Assembly: GCA_052169645.1 (NCBI GenBank)
Contig: JBQNCA010000005.1
Location: forward strand, 29,083 to 93,082
Reading direction: 5' to 3'
Length of the DNA: 64,000 nt
DNA from: JAIKWW01 sp052169645
Lineage (GTDB): Bacteria; Bacillota; Clostridia; Peptostreptococcales; Anaerovoracaceae
The notes under the pieces are model-generated. The model had not been told where the DNA came from, did no database searches, and saw only the letters and a list, made by a program, of their open reading frames with translations. Each line of letters begins with the position of its first letter. Positions within the stretch are counted from its first letter, which is position 1. This document shows, one piece after another, positions 1 through 9,775 of the stretch. The position numbers were made by a program, and so were the translations under genes.

Positions 1-57
1 ATGAATGAAATAGTCTATATCAATATGATTCATAATGTAAAAAAGGTAAAAATATGA
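1..57 (+). CDS. possible 3' end of an upstream gene, cut by the window edge
   Basis: Frame 1 is open from the first base to a TGA at 55-57, which overlaps the ATG of the SemiSWEET gene as ATGA. That overlap is typical of translational coupling, so this may be the last 18 codons of an upstream gene. It is too short to recognise and could be chance. Confidence 0.2.
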   Translation: MNEIVYINMIHNVKKVKI

Positions 58-311
58 ATTCAAAAACAATTAAAATTATGGGCTGGATAGCAACCTGTAC
101 CGCTATGCTTATGTATATATCCTATTTCCCTCAAATTATAAGCAACTTGCACGGACATAAAAGCGGTTTTTTGCAGCCCACAGTTGCTGCAATAAATTGC
201 ATTCTATGGGTCAGCTACGGTTTTTTTCAAAAGAAAAAGGACTGGCCGATTGTCGTTGCAAATTTACCCGGTGTAATATTCGGTGCTACCGCTGCAATTA
301 CTGCTCTATAA
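54..311 (+). CDS. SemiSWEET family small sugar transporter (PQ-loop)
   Basis: The 85-residue protein has three predicted membrane helices (about 7-24, 35-56, 65-84) and the PQ motif at residues 26-27 (YFPQI). This is the half-size architecture of bacterial SemiSWEETs, which dimerise and move sugars down a gradient. Length and motif fit the family well. The ribosome site is a weak AAGGT about 6 bases before the ATG. A possible upstream reading frame ends in the overlapping TGA, suggesting coupling. A strong hairpin terminator follows within 10 bases, so the gene ends its transcription unit. The substrate cannot be read from the sequence. Confidence 0.85.
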   Translation: MNSKTIKIMGWIATCTAMLMYISYFPQIISNLHGHKSGFLQPTVAAINCILWVSYGFFQKKKDWPIVVANLPGVIFGATAAITAL

Positions 312-319
312 ATGAAGTT

Positions 320-356
320 AAGGTTTTAACTTGTTTACAAGTTAAAACCTTTTAAA
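320..356 (+). terminator. intrinsic terminator after the SemiSWEET gene
   Basis: A perfect 14-bp stem (320-333 with 338-351) with a 4-base TTTA loop lies just after the stop codon and runs into a short T-rich stretch. The arms are AAGGTTTTAACTTG and its complement. Confidence 0.8.
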
Positions 357-487
357 TTTAAAACTGAAAATCAAAAAAGCTGTTGCTTCCCTTCTGATAA
401 AATGACTTGATTTTTTATATGTAACAAGATAAATATTTCTTTTAAAGTAAGACTTCTAAAAAAGTAACTGACCATATTATACAAAAG

Positions 488-507
488 GCGTGGAATTATA
501 CCCACAC
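488..507 (-). terminator. probable terminator of the EAL-domain gene
   Basis: On the minus strand GTGTGG pairs with CCACGC (one G-U pair) around an 8-base loop, followed by CTTTTGTAT. It lies directly after the stop of the PAS-GGDEF-EAL gene. The stem is short, so the call is moderate. Confidence 0.5.
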
Positions 508-510
508 GAA

Positions 511-2826
511 TCAAAGTTCATCCATACTCAGTTGCCTGCTTTTTCCTTCTTCTATATAGTTACTTTCAAAATCCTCGATAGGCATAGGTTTTGCGAAATA
601 ATATCCCTGAAATATATTACAACCCATTTTTCTCAGATATTTCACCTGCTGAAGCTGCTCGACACCCTCACTTATAACTTTCATATTCAGACTCTTCGCA
701 ATATATATTACGGCATCTAAAATAGTATTGTTCATCATGTTGTTTGTCGTGTTGATCATGCTTCTGTCAAGCTTTAAGGTGTCAACCTCTATTTCCTGCA
801 ACAATCCCAAGGATGAATATCCGCTGCCGAAGTCATCAATTTCGACCTCAAACCCATATCGTCTGAGTCTGTTTACCAGATTCATCTGTCGCTCGATATC
901 GGACATGAGTGCGGTTTCGGTAATTTCAATTTTCAAATTATTCGGATCTATGCCGTAATTTTCAATCAAATTTGTAAATTCTTCAAATACATCCATATAA
1001 TAAAAATCCTTAGGTGAAATATTTACCGATATATACAGGTCACTGTTTTCCGTATCTTTCCATTCTTTCAGTTTAATTGCCGCAAGTTTCCAAATATGCC
1101 TGTCCAACATATAAATCATATTTGCTTTTTCCAAAATCGATATAAAGCTTCCCGGTAGCATAAGCCCAAGCTCAGGATGAAGCCACCTTACAAGTGCCTC
1201 CGCTCCTATTATTTTTCCTGAGCTCGAAACCTGAGGTTGCAAATACATAATAAATTCTTCCATGTCATGCATGTTTTCAAATTCACTTATGATGCGCTTC
1301 TCATACAAGGTTTCATTCATAAGATCGTCTTCGTAATATGCCAAAATCTGTTGCGCATCATTCTTTATGGAATCTATTGCAATATTTGCACGATCGCACA
1401 TTATTGAAATTTCGACGGAAGGATCTTCGATTCGATATACTCCGATCTGACTGTGCAAACTATACGCACTGTTGACCATAAGATATCCTACACGCAGTAT
1501 ATCATCAATTAAAATTCTCTCATTATATATTTCAGCATCTATCAGTGCTGCAAATTTATCACCGCCCATATGTCCGGCGACCTCATATCCCGGACTGTTT
1601 TCCTTGAATATCTTTGCGACCTCACGGATAATCCAATCCCCCATTTCTATTCCGAACAGGTCATTTACAAGTTTAAAATCCTTTATATCCTCACATATTA
1701 TATAATACTTTTTATCCGGATTATCATTTAAAATATTACGAACCGTTTCATAAAAACCGTATCTGTTATACATTCCTGTAAACTCATCATTCACAGCCCT
1801 GTAATGTTCCTGATTAAGTTTTTCAACATCCTCGGTAATATCCGTTACAGAAAAATAGTAACCTATATATTTCCCGCCCTTATCAAGCAGACGGCTATAA
1901 ATAATATTATAATATAAAGAGCCGTTCTCAGTCTCAACCACGTGATCCCATTCATCATGACTCGCAGCTACAAGACCTCTGCTTATATATTGTGTTGCAA
2001 AATAAAGGTCTATTTCATCACTGTTTTCCTCATCACCTACAATAGATTTTATTTCATTATTTACATAAATGCACTGACCGAGATTATCATAAACAATGAT
2101 TCCGATCTTCATACTTGCCATCATATAAAGAATCATGGAATTCAACAACAATCTCGGAATATATTTAACCGTGAAGAAGTATAATAAAAATGCCATTATC
2201 GCATATAGCGGCAATGTTATATCTACAGGAATTACCAAAAACATGTTGCCTACATTAAGAATCAAAGCAACTGCGAGCAACATTATTATAATCGAATATT
2301 TTTTATGATAAAAACTCGGTGTATGAAGTGTTTTATCTATAAGCACTATAAAAATAATACATGCCAATCCGAATGTAAACAGAAGATGAAAATCATACAT
2401 AAAAGTGTTTGTATTATATACAAATACTCCATCACCGTCGGACAAAATTATTCTCTTAACGGTAAATACATGATTGTAATAAGAATTAAGAATCATAGAA
2501 ACCGAATCGACAATTGCAACAAAAACCGCAGTTTTGTACAAAGCATTCTTATATTTAAATTCTATTCCGGTATATACAATTATAAATCTGACAAAACAAA
2601 CCAGCAGAAAATCAATACTTGCATAGTAAGCACCTTGAAAAAATGTTACATACAAAGGTGAATTTGTTATAAGAGTGATTATATTTACAACAAAAGATAT
2701 CGTCAGTACATTGATTGTCAGCATTAGAGCTTTGAGCACCGAATCCGTACTGTCTTTTATATAAAATGTTAAAACCAGCAAGCATATCAAGCCTATGCAA
2801 AGGCTGAAAATGTAAAGTGTTATCAT
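511..2826 (-). CDS. membrane PAS-GGDEF-EAL protein, probable c-di-GMP phosphodiesterase
   Basis: The N-terminal 225 residues form about seven membrane helices, resembling the 7TM sensor module of histidine kinases. A PAS-like domain (about 230-335), a GGDEF domain (345-500) and an EAL domain (515-755) follow. The GGDEF signature is GGDKF at 421-425 and the usual DxD metal site reads DIK at 380-382, so cyclase activity is doubtful. The EAL domain keeps EALVRW (543-548), EITE (634-637), DDFGSG (664-669) and EGVE (720-723), so it probably hydrolyses c-di-GMP. It follows the pilus operon on the same strand after a 127-bp gap with no obvious terminator, so read-through is possible. No good ribosome site is seen before the ATG. 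Confidence 0.9.
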   Translation of the reverse strand: MITLYIFSLCIGLICLLVLTFYIKDSTDSVLKALMLTINVLTISFVVNIITLITNSPLYVTFFQGAYYASIDFLLVCFVRFIIVYTGIEFKYKNALYKTAVFVAIVDSVSMILNSYYNHVFTVKRIILSDGDGVFVYNTNTFMYDFHLLFTFGLACIIFIVLIDKTLHTPSFYHKKYSIIIMLLAVALILNVGNMFLVIPVDITLPLYAIMAFLLYFFTVKYIPRLLLNSMILYMMASMKIGIIVYDNLGQCIYVNNEIKSIVGDEENSDEIDLYFATQYISRGLVAASHDEWDHVVETENGSLYYNIIYSRLLDKGGKYIGYYFSVTDITEDVEKLNQEHYRAVNDEFTGMYNRYGFYETVRNILNDNPDKKYYIICEDIKDFKLVNDLFGIEMGDWIIREVAKIFKENSPGYEVAGHMGGDKFAALIDAEIYNERILIDDILRVGYLMVNSAYSLHSQIGVYRIEDPSVEISIMCDRANIAIDSIKNDAQQILAYYEDDLMNETLYEKRIISEFENMHDMEEFIMYLQPQVSSSGKIIGAEALVRWLHPELGLMLPGSFISILEKANMIYMLDRHIWKLAAIKLKEWKDTENSDLYISVNISPKDFYYMDVFEEFTNLIENYGIDPNNLKIEITETALMSDIERQMNLVNRLRRYGFEVEIDDFGSGYSSLGLLQEIEVDTLKLDRSMINTTNNMMNNTILDAVIYIAKSLNMKVISEGVEQLQQVKYLRKMGCNIFQGYYFAKPMPIEDFESNYIEEGKSRQLSMDEL

Positions 2827-2953
2827 AATTTTACCGTAATTTTTCCGTGTAATCTGCTGTCACATTGTTTAGCGAGTAATTTATAATATTCTGTAATCAT
2901 CTCTATATGACAAGTTCCGGTGATTTCAGTCGTACAATAATTATATCGAATAA

Positions 2954-3682
2954 TCATCCTAAATCAAACCATTTGACGATATTCAAAATGACATATATAT
3001 CGTTCATATTGCTTTCAAAATTTTTTCTTTCTTTTCCTGTGTTTTCACAACAATTATTTATACTGCAATGCAGAACGGAAGCTGTCGACATACTGTTTAC
3101 AGGAATATAGAGATAATACTCCGTACCGGGCAAAAGTGATTTAATATCAACCTTTACTCCGTCGGTCTCCCTATATATCGCATTTCCGAAAAATACCGCC
3201 GGAATTTCAGCTGAAGGCGGTTCTCCATTCTTCGGAATATTTTTAACGACGCCGAATTTCGCTTCCATAGGTTTTACTTCAGTCCCGGAGATTTTATTTA
3301 TTACAAATTTTATTTTCCTGTAGACAAGTTCTCCGTCCATAACCATATCCGTGCCTGACGCCATATTCGAAGCATTCATGCCGCTTATATTTATAACATA
3401 ATTCCCGTTATCATCCTCAACGGCGTCGCTGTTTGTAATTCTCAAAGCTTTTGTTTTTACAACTTCGTCAGGAAAATTATTATTTTTAATTTCTTCATTT
3501 TTAATATCCGTCTTGGAGGATGCATTCTTCGTCTCATTGACTTTAAATACAATTTTTTCTTCATTCAGATCGGTCACGGCATTCGAAACGGAGGCTGCCG
3601 ATAACACTGTAAATATAAAGGCTGCCGCAAGTAAAATTATCACTGAATATTTGCCATATAAAATTTTTTTACCGGACTTCAT
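2954..3682 (-). CDS. unknown secreted or membrane-anchored protein, last of the pilin cluster
   Basis: I do not recognise this family. The start is placed at the ATG seven codons into the longest frame because GGGAG lies 7 bases before it; the longer form would begin with TTG. The protein (242 residues) has a basic N-terminus and one hydrophobic segment (about 8-30), then an extracellular-type region rich in Asn, Lys and Asp. Near the C-terminus is a Cys cluster (HCSINNCCEN). The start is about 15 bases inside the stop region of the preceding prepilin gene, so it is very likely co-transcribed and could be an accessory pilus protein. It carries no prepilin leader. Confidence 0.6.
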   Translation of the reverse strand: MKSGKKILYGKYSVIILLAAAFIFTVLSAASVSNAVTDLNEEKIVFKVNETKNASSKTDIKNEEIKNNNFPDEVVKTKALRITNSDAVEDDNGNYVINISGMNASNMASGTDMVMDGELVYRKIKFVINKISGTEVKPMEAKFGVVKNIPKNGEPPSAEIPAVFFGNAIYRETDGVKVDIKSLLPGTEYYLYIPVNSMSTASVLHCSINNCCENTGKERKNFESNMNDIYVILNIVKWFDLG

Positions 3683-3696
3683 TATACCGCTCCCAT

Positions 3697-4554
3697 TCAA
3701 TAAATCATATTTCTTATACGATATTTCCCTGTCAGCTTTAAAGTTCTCCCGCCTATATTCATAGAAAGCTTAACAGGAATAAGATTTCCGTTTTCGGCTT
3801 TTTCCAATACAAGCTTATCCACACAATCCGCAAGAAGATTTTGCTCCGGATGCTGTACGATGTTTCCGAGCATTGCTCCAGTAACATATGAGGATAAGGA
3901 TTTATCCGATACATCCTTTTCGGGATTAACTTCATCAGTGTTCGTTGCATCAATTTCTTCAACAATCGTAGGCACATCTGTAATTTTATTACCGTTACCG
4001 CCATCTATATTAGGATTTTCATCGACTATATCTATATCATCCGATATATCAAAATCTTTATTCAAATCGGTATATTTATTATCTCCCATACCTTCATTAT
4101 CAGCAGGTAAAGCCGATAACGGAACATCTGCCGCAGCATGAAATTCTGATGCCTTTTTCGACGACTTATCCGCCTGCATATCAACGAATTCTTTGCCTTT
4201 AACAAGCTTGGTAAAAGCTCTGTGAGAATTTTCATCTAAAACTATTATTCTAACTGCACGCTCGCCGTCATTTGATAAGATATCCATCGCATATCCGTGT
4301 AAGCTGCCGACATTGATTTCATGAGGCAAAGAGGAACTTTCCATGATAGACTCTCCTACATGTTCCATTATAAACTGTGAATTCTGCTGCATATTAACAT
4401 CCGAGCCCACGATACCGTACTGTTTAAGTGAAACGGATACCATTATTACAAGCGCCGACATCACAAGTGTCATAATTGCGACAGCCATTATCAATTCTAT
4501 AAGAGTAAAGCCCTTGTTATCAATTACGTATGCTTCTATCTTTTTTCTTTGCAT
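3697..4554 (-). CDS. prepilin-like minor pilin (GspJ/PilW type)
   Basis: A 15-residue leader ends in Gly15, followed by FTLIE with Glu20 at mature position +5: the class III signal processed by the prepilin peptidase encoded upstream. A hydrophobic helix follows (to about 40). The mature body of about 245 residues has a low-complexity Asp/Asn-rich insert (about 125-200) before a conserved-looking C-terminal strand region. CGGAG lies about 10 bases before the ATG. Position behind the GspH-like pilin and large size fit a GspJ/PilW-type initiator subunit, but that assignment rests on order and shape only. Confidence 0.75.
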   Translation of the reverse strand: MQRKKIEAYVIDNKGFTLIELIMAVAIMTLVMSALVIMVSVSLKQYGIVGSDVNMQQNSQFIMEHVGESIMESSSLPHEINVGSLHGYAMDILSNDGERAVRIIVLDENSHRAFTKLVKGKEFVDMQADKSSKKASEFHAAADVPLSALPADNEGMGDNKYTDLNKDFDISDDIDIVDENPNIDGGNGNKITDVPTIVEEIDATNTDEVNPEKDVSDKSLSSYVTGAMLGNIVQHPEQNLLADCVDKLVLEKAENGNLIPVKLSMNIGGRTLKLTGKYRIRNMIY

Positions 4555-4559
4555 AATTT

Positions 4560-5096
4560 TTAAACTCCGACGCTATCCGAGCTTTCCATATAAGTCCTGC
4601 CGGTATCCTGTACGAAATGAAGCTTCACGTCTCTGCCTCTTCCGGAAATTTTAACTCCCCTGCATCGACTTTTAAATGCTCCGCTTCCCTTTTCAAATTG
4701 CACATAAAGAGGATTTGAACCGGTTATTTTATTGCCGCCGAGTTCAAATATTTCCAAGTTGTCGTTCCCTAAAAATACAGGTTCTTCAATGCTTTGATAA
4801 TTGTCGCTTTTACTGTTGTCAGCTTCTTCAATTTTAAATATGGCGGCATAATATTTTTCATTTTCCATATATATCTTGAGAAAAACACTTCCCTCGGGTG
4901 CGCTCATCGTAAACACTCGTGTTCTCATGCATATGGAATTCAACTCTGATGCCGCTTTCGTAACACCTGAACTTAAAAGGGATGCCACCCCCGGAACGAC
5001 GACTGCCGCAACTATTGAAATTATAAGCACCACAACAATCATTTCTATAAGCGTAAAGCCCTTATTATTCAATTTTCTCTGATGCAACAGCCTCAT
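4560..5096 (-). CDS. prepilin-like minor pilin (GspH/FimT type)
   Basis: The start is set at an internal ATG because AGGAG sits 7 bases before it. The longer frame would overlap the preceding gene by 23 bases and gives an implausible leader. From this start the leader is 13 residues (ending NNKG), followed by FTLIE with Glu at +5 and a hydrophobic helix containing VVVLII and VVPGV. Total length 178 residues. The compact single-domain body resembles GspH/FimT-like minor pilins that cap or initiate the fibre. It is followed after 5 bases by another prepilin gene. Confidence 0.75.
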   Translation of the reverse strand: MRLLHQRKLNNKGFTLIEMIVVVLIISIVAAVVVPGVASLLSSGVTKAASELNSICMRTRVFTMSAPEGSVFLKIYMENEKYYAAIFKIEEADNSKSDNYQSIEEPVFLGNDNLEIFELGGNKITGSNPLYVQFEKGSGAFKSRCRGVKISGRGRDVKLHFVQDTGRTYMESSDSVGV

Positions 5097-5106
5097 CCGG
5101 CTTCTC

Positions 5107-7464
5107 CTAATTTTTCTTCCAGTTTTCAAAGCTTATTTTTATCATACCCTGCTCAGTATATATATTTTCCTTCATTATCAATCTTTTCAATATTTTTCCC
5201 CCGGAACCTGCCGTAATCTTTGCCCCTGCTCCAAGCTTTACGCTTCCCGAGGTTATAATGCATCCGTCAAAAACGCAGCCCGGCGATATTATAACATCAC
5301 AATCAGCAACTAAAAGTCCGTTTAAGTTTCTTGTAATCTCCAATCGTTTCGATTCCCCTTTTCCCGTCACGGGTAAAGCTCTCTTAATTAGGGCATCTCC
5401 CGATATTCCATATATTATGTTTGCCTCGGAAAAATTATTCTGAAGCTTCAAATAATTTGCCAGATCATAACGAGGATAGCTTGTATACCGAGTTTCGTCC
5501 AGAGCACTCAATAATCCGTTAAACCTGTAGGTAAGCTCATTTTCGGCACTCACTACATCTCCGCTGAAAACGCTTTTGTTGCCCTCTGTCAGAGTAAGTA
5601 CGGCTTCAGTATCGGGTTTCGATACTGCTATAGGGGAACTTTCATCTGCAAAAAACTTTCTGAACGGATCAACTGCAGCTCCGGGATCGGCTTTTAAACT
5701 TGTAAGTTTTCCCTTTCTAAAGCTTTTAAAGCACAATAGATTACCCGCAAATTTGCTGTTATTCAAATCTGCTGTACTGATACTTCCATATCCGAATATA
5801 TCCGCAAGCCTCGTAAACCTGTCATGCTGCTCCCGAATCGAAAAATATTTCGAAAAATAATTACTTGCAGTGCTGCTGTTAAGGAAGTTCATATAAAAAT
5901 ACACAACTCTTTCTGTCGCATTTCCGCTCTCACCCTTATATAGCTGTACATGCTGAGATGTATAAGGCTTTGAAGGATTAAGATAGCTTCTTATATTTAT
6001 CTCATCCTTATATTTATACATTTCATAATCTAAAATTAAAGGCTTTTTACCTCCCGACGTTAAATATTCAAATTCTGATTCAGACATCGGATTACGGCCG
6101 GAAGCCGCCTCGCCCTCGGAGCTTTTAATCATATTGCCCGGAATCATATATGCATCCTGTGTCCATATGTAGCTCATCGACTCTCCGAAAGGTATAAATG
6201 CGAAACCTCCCGACGGCAGCGGCAATTTCAATTTTGTCGTTCCTGCCAGCAACAGTTGCTGCCCTTCTCCCGATGCGATGTCCAAATCGGCATGAGGAGC
6301 ATTTACGGAAACCGCACTTCCGTCATTGGGTTCCTCTTCACCTGTATCCGAAGTCCCCATATAGGGAATATTTCCTGTATGATATCCATAATAACTGCCG
6401 TCCACAAATACATCGTATCCCGGAGCTCCTATTATAAGATCATCCGCTACATAACAATCCGCTTTCAATCGCATAGCGGTGCCCAAATGTCCTCCGAACG
6501 ATTTGGAAGCTACGGCTTTTCTACCTTCCGACAGCTCCGTCTTTATGTTTTTAACCCATATCTGTGCAGGATTCCCTGTTTTACCTCTGACGTTTATATT
6601 TCCGTCGTCAACAGTAAATATATCCGCCTTTGATATAATCCTGTTTCCCGTCACGGAAAGCTCCGCACCGGTATTTGAGGATATGCCTTTCCCTCCGTAC
6701 AGATTACCGTCGATATAGACCTGCTTACCCTCCGATGATATAATTCCGTCGGCTATAACGGAATATTCATTAAAAACATCGAGATTGTAAAAGTCCGATG
6801 CTCCATATAACCCGTCGGGAGCATCAAATCGCAAATCCGTTGATATAGAAGTTTCATATCCATTTTTATCGGTACAGGTAACGGATATGCCTTGAAGCTT
6901 CACATAGGATTCGATTAAATTATAAATTATTGTAATGTTTTCGCCTTCAGCTTCTTTTACCGTTATCCGTCTGTTTTCATGCTCCGACGTCATCCTCTCC
7001 AACTTTCTGCAAAAATCATTCTTTATGGAGCCGGTCAGTATAACAGTATATTTCCCGCCGCCGTTATCGATTTCTACCGGTCTTGCGGAACCGTAAGCCT
7101 TTCTTATAAGCACTCCGACAAAGCTGTCCGTAAAACTTTTATCTAAAAATTTCGAGCGTTCCTCAACGGGAGTTGACGCATAATAGGTTTCGGTATGAGC
7201 TATGGCTTCGGAAAGTGCTTCCTGAGAATCCGCCTGAAGACCCTGAATTATTTCATTCATTGCAGATTCGGCATCATAAAAATTTCTGTCGGACTGCTGT
7301 TGCACTATTTTCATCTGAAAATTTGTATATGATACAAATAATACAGTCAACGCCAATAATAGGATTATTCCCGAGCTGATTAATACGGCAAGCAGCGATG
7401 AGCCTCTCTTGTCATTTTTAAGCTCATAAATTACTGTATGCATATTTTTTAAACTGTATTTCAT
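5107..7464 (-). CDS. large minor-pilin-like protein (PilX/GspK-like)
   Basis: The 785-residue protein has an N-terminal segment KRGSSLLAVL: a basic leader, Gly21, then a hydrophobic helix. Mature position +5 is Ala rather than Glu. Loss of Glu5 is a known trait of GspK/PilK subunits that sit at the fibre tip. The rest is very long for a pilin. It contains repetitive Gly/Asp-rich strand-turn stretches (for example about 230-300 and near the C-terminus) that look like a beta-helix. By position and missing Glu5 it may play the role of PilK in the C. difficile cluster. No family name can be given with certainty. Confidence 0.65.
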   Translation of the reverse strand: MKYSLKNMHTVIYELKNDKRGSSLLAVLISSGIILLLALTVLFVSYTNFQMKIVQQQSDRNFYDAESAMNEIIQGLQADSQEALSEAIAHTETYYASTPVEERSKFLDKSFTDSFVGVLIRKAYGSARPVEIDNGGGKYTVILTGSIKNDFCRKLERMTSEHENRRITVKEAEGENITIIYNLIESYVKLQGISVTCTDKNGYETSISTDLRFDAPDGLYGASDFYNLDVFNEYSVIADGIISSEGKQVYIDGNLYGGKGISSNTGAELSVTGNRIISKADIFTVDDGNINVRGKTGNPAQIWVKNIKTELSEGRKAVASKSFGGHLGTAMRLKADCYVADDLIIGAPGYDVFVDGSYYGYHTGNIPYMGTSDTGEEEPNDGSAVSVNAPHADLDIASGEGQQLLLAGTTKLKLPLPSGGFAFIPFGESMSYIWTQDAYMIPGNMIKSSEGEAASGRNPMSESEFEYLTSGGKKPLILDYEMYKYKDEINIRSYLNPSKPYTSQHVQLYKGESGNATERVVYFYMNFLNSSTASNYFSKYFSIREQHDRFTRLADIFGYGSISTADLNNSKFAGNLLCFKSFRKGKLTSLKADPGAAVDPFRKFFADESSPIAVSKPDTEAVLTLTEGNKSVFSGDVVSAENELTYRFNGLLSALDETRYTSYPRYDLANYLKLQNNFSEANIIYGISGDALIKRALPVTGKGESKRLEITRNLNGLLVADCDVIISPGCVFDGCIITSGSVKLGAGAKITAGSGGKILKRLIMKENIYTEQGMIKISFENWKKN

Positions 7465-7497
7465 ACTGAATTTCTCCGAAACGCCGACAAATACAAA

Positions 7498-9009
7498 TCA
7501 ATAGCCTGTCAAATTCAACTCCGTCAGCATCTTTGATTTGTCAAAAGGCTTTTCTCTCCCTGTAGCATGTTTGTAAATTTTTATCTTAATATCAAATATA
7601 TAATCCCGCTCTTCAGCTTCCTTTGCAACTATATTGTCAATTGAATTTGAAGCTGCAAATGCTCCCGATTCGGCAAAAAAGCCTTTCATATAATGAAGCT
7701 TAAGCAATCCTCCCGAAAATCCTCCCGGAGCAATTTTAATATCCGTCGCCGAATTTCCGGAGATTTTCGCTCCCGTGATAAACGGCGCTATATAGTCCGT
7801 AGATTGTAACCTGTAGTCGGTATCATTGCTCATACCTATCAGTCCCTTTTGCGGAACTATGTAAAGCGATAAGCGATTGGAATCATTGTATTCCGATATC
7901 ACATCGGACATATCCAGTGCAATGCTGTCGCTTGCCCACTCGGAAGCTTTTAAAGGATCATGCATAAGATATACTGATTGAAGCTTTTGAACAGGCTCCG
8001 TACTTTTATATATCATATAACTGTGGTGAAAATTTTCTTCACGCATAGTTTCAGCCCAAATATTCGCTACCATGGAATTCAATTCCGGCAGCGCCGTTCC
8101 CGCTTCGATACAATGTCTGTTCACGGCTGCCTGTAAATCGGCAAACTCGGCAGCGGAAGCTGCACCTTTTAAACTGTAATCCAATACCGCCATAATGAAA
8201 AAGCCTTCCTTCGTATGCCTGATCTTTATAGCGGTTTTACGTTCGACACTCCTTGTAAGCGCTCTCTTCCGGACTTCCGCATCATCCGGCATCAAAGCCT
8301 TCAGCTGTAAAAGCTGTGATGATAAAATTTGAGGATTTTTTTCAAGCAGAGCCTCGTTAACAGCTGCGCATATCTGCTGATAAGCGGCTTTATAAACCGC
8401 ATAGATACTTTCAGTATATATATTTTCATAAGAATTGCTTCTATAGCCTATATACGATTTGGAGCTGACATCATACATATAACCATCCGTATCGGATATA
8501 TAATCAACATATGACCCCGCAGGATTTAAAATGACGGTTTTTTTCTTGTCAAATGCGGATATATCGGGAAAATCACTCATATTATATGCTGTTTTCGCAG
8601 GGGAATACGATATCTGAGCATCATACTCACGCCCCGCCGCTTCAGCGCCTAAAATGCGATAATACCTTGAAGCTCCGGCTTTAATTTCTTCGGTTCTTCT
8701 ATTTACAAAACCTCTGTCGGTAGCCTCACCCGCTCCGCCGTCGGCAAGTTCCGCCAAATTGAACTTTCTTCCTGTAAATTCTTTTTCTACTTCCGCCGCT
8801 CCATAGGTCTGCAGACTTTCCATAAGCTGCTGAGAATATTCCACAGCCGCAGCTCTCTCATCAGCCCTGATATTTGTTCTCATGCTGACATTAAAACTTC
8901 TCAGTATCGGTATTGCCACAATTGCAAGTATGAGCATACTGATTATCACTTCAATAAGTGTGAAGCCTTTATTATTGCATTTTGAAGTTTTAATTTTAAC
9001 AAAATTCAT
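7498..9009 (-). CDS. prepilin-like minor pilin (PilV/GspI type), extended
   Basis: The leader ends at Gly15, followed by FTLIE with Glu20 at +5, then a hydrophobic helix ending near AIPIL and a segment (RAAAVEYSQQLMESL) typical of PilV/GspI-like proteins. At 503 residues it is two to three times the usual minor pilin length. The extra mass is C-terminal and unrecognised. It follows pilO by 16 bases and precedes the large PilX/K-like gene by 33 bases in one operon. Its likely role is as part of the minor-pilin tip complex. Confidence 0.75.
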   Translation of the reverse strand: MNFVKIKTSKCNNKGFTLIEVIISMLILAIVAIPILRSFNVSMRTNIRADERAAAVEYSQQLMESLQTYGAAEVEKEFTGRKFNLAELADGGAGEATDRGFVNRRTEEIKAGASRYYRILGAEAAGREYDAQISYSPAKTAYNMSDFPDISAFDKKKTVILNPAGSYVDYISDTDGYMYDVSSKSYIGYRSNSYENIYTESIYAVYKAAYQQICAAVNEALLEKNPQILSSQLLQLKALMPDDAEVRKRALTRSVERKTAIKIRHTKEGFFIMAVLDYSLKGAASAAEFADLQAAVNRHCIEAGTALPELNSMVANIWAETMREENFHHSYMIYKSTEPVQKLQSVYLMHDPLKASEWASDSIALDMSDVISEYNDSNRLSLYIVPQKGLIGMSNDTDYRLQSTDYIAPFITGAKISGNSATDIKIAPGGFSGGLLKLHYMKGFFAESGAFAASNSIDNIVAKEAEERDYIFDIKIKIYKHATGREKPFDKSKMLTELNLTGY

Positions 9010-9025
9010 AGCTTCACCTTGAACT

Positions 9026-9775
9026 TTATCCGAACAGATTTGAAACGCCCTTTTCTTTGCCGTTAATCTCAGGAGCTCTGTACGAACGTTCCACGCCGAT
9101 GCCTGTAAGCGTATATTGGTTTAAGGTTATTGAACCCGATACATATCCCGTCCCTGCATCATATGAGACTGAAATATTTTCCACAGTCATGCGTTCTTCA
9201 TTTGATTCTATATAATTCAATGCCTGCTTTAATCCCGAATAAGAAACGGCATACGAGAAAGTGACCGGGTAATTGTACAGATATAAATCCGATCCCCCCT
9301 CGATTATATTGATATTTCCGCCCTCATTCGAATCGTCTTCCGTTTTATCGTTACCTTGCAGCGCCTGTGTGGCGGCAACGTCCGCTCCGGCTGAAATTAG
9401 AGTTTCCTGTCCGAAACTCACGGACGGAATACTCATACCGCTTGCTTTACTGAGCTTATCCAAAAATACCAATGTCTTTTCAGGCGTATTACCTGCGCTG
9501 TATTTGTCTATAATATTTTTTGCATCATCGTTTAAGCTGTTTATTTCATCAATTATACTCCGCTCCTGATTTACCAGCATGGTATAATCTGTAAGCTTGC
9601 TGCGCAGAGAAGCATTCTCCGTTTTAAGCTCCTGGGAACGTGAAATAAACAGTCCGAAAGATATTTCCACGGCAATTACCGCAATAAAAACCATTGCTAA
9701 TATCATAAGCAGCTTTTTTTGTCTTGAATTCAATCTTTTCAAAAGCTCATTTATTTTTACCGAATTACCGTTCAT
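9026..9775 (-). CDS. pilO: PilO-like pilus assembly protein
   Basis: This 249-residue protein has a short cytoplasmic N-terminus, one membrane helix (about 20-43), a coiled-coil stretch (45-90) and a ferredoxin-like C-terminal domain: the bitopic layout of PilO. Its start overlaps the pilMN stop by 11 bases. PilO partners PilN in the inner-membrane alignment complex that links PilM and the motor to the pilin platform. Sequence identity in the family is low, so the call depends on topology and on sitting directly after pilMN. Confidence 0.8.
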   Translation of the reverse strand: MNGNSVKINELLKRLNSRQKKLLMILAMVFIAVIAVEISFGLFISRSQELKTENASLRSKLTDYTMLVNQERSIIDEINSLNDDAKNIIDKYSAGNTPEKTLVFLDKLSKASGMSIPSVSFGQETLISAGADVAATQALQGNDKTEDDSNEGGNINIIEGGSDLYLYNYPVTFSYAVSYSGLKQALNYIESNEERMTVENISVSYDAGTGYVSGSITLNQYTLTGIGVERSYRAPEINGKEKGVSNLFG

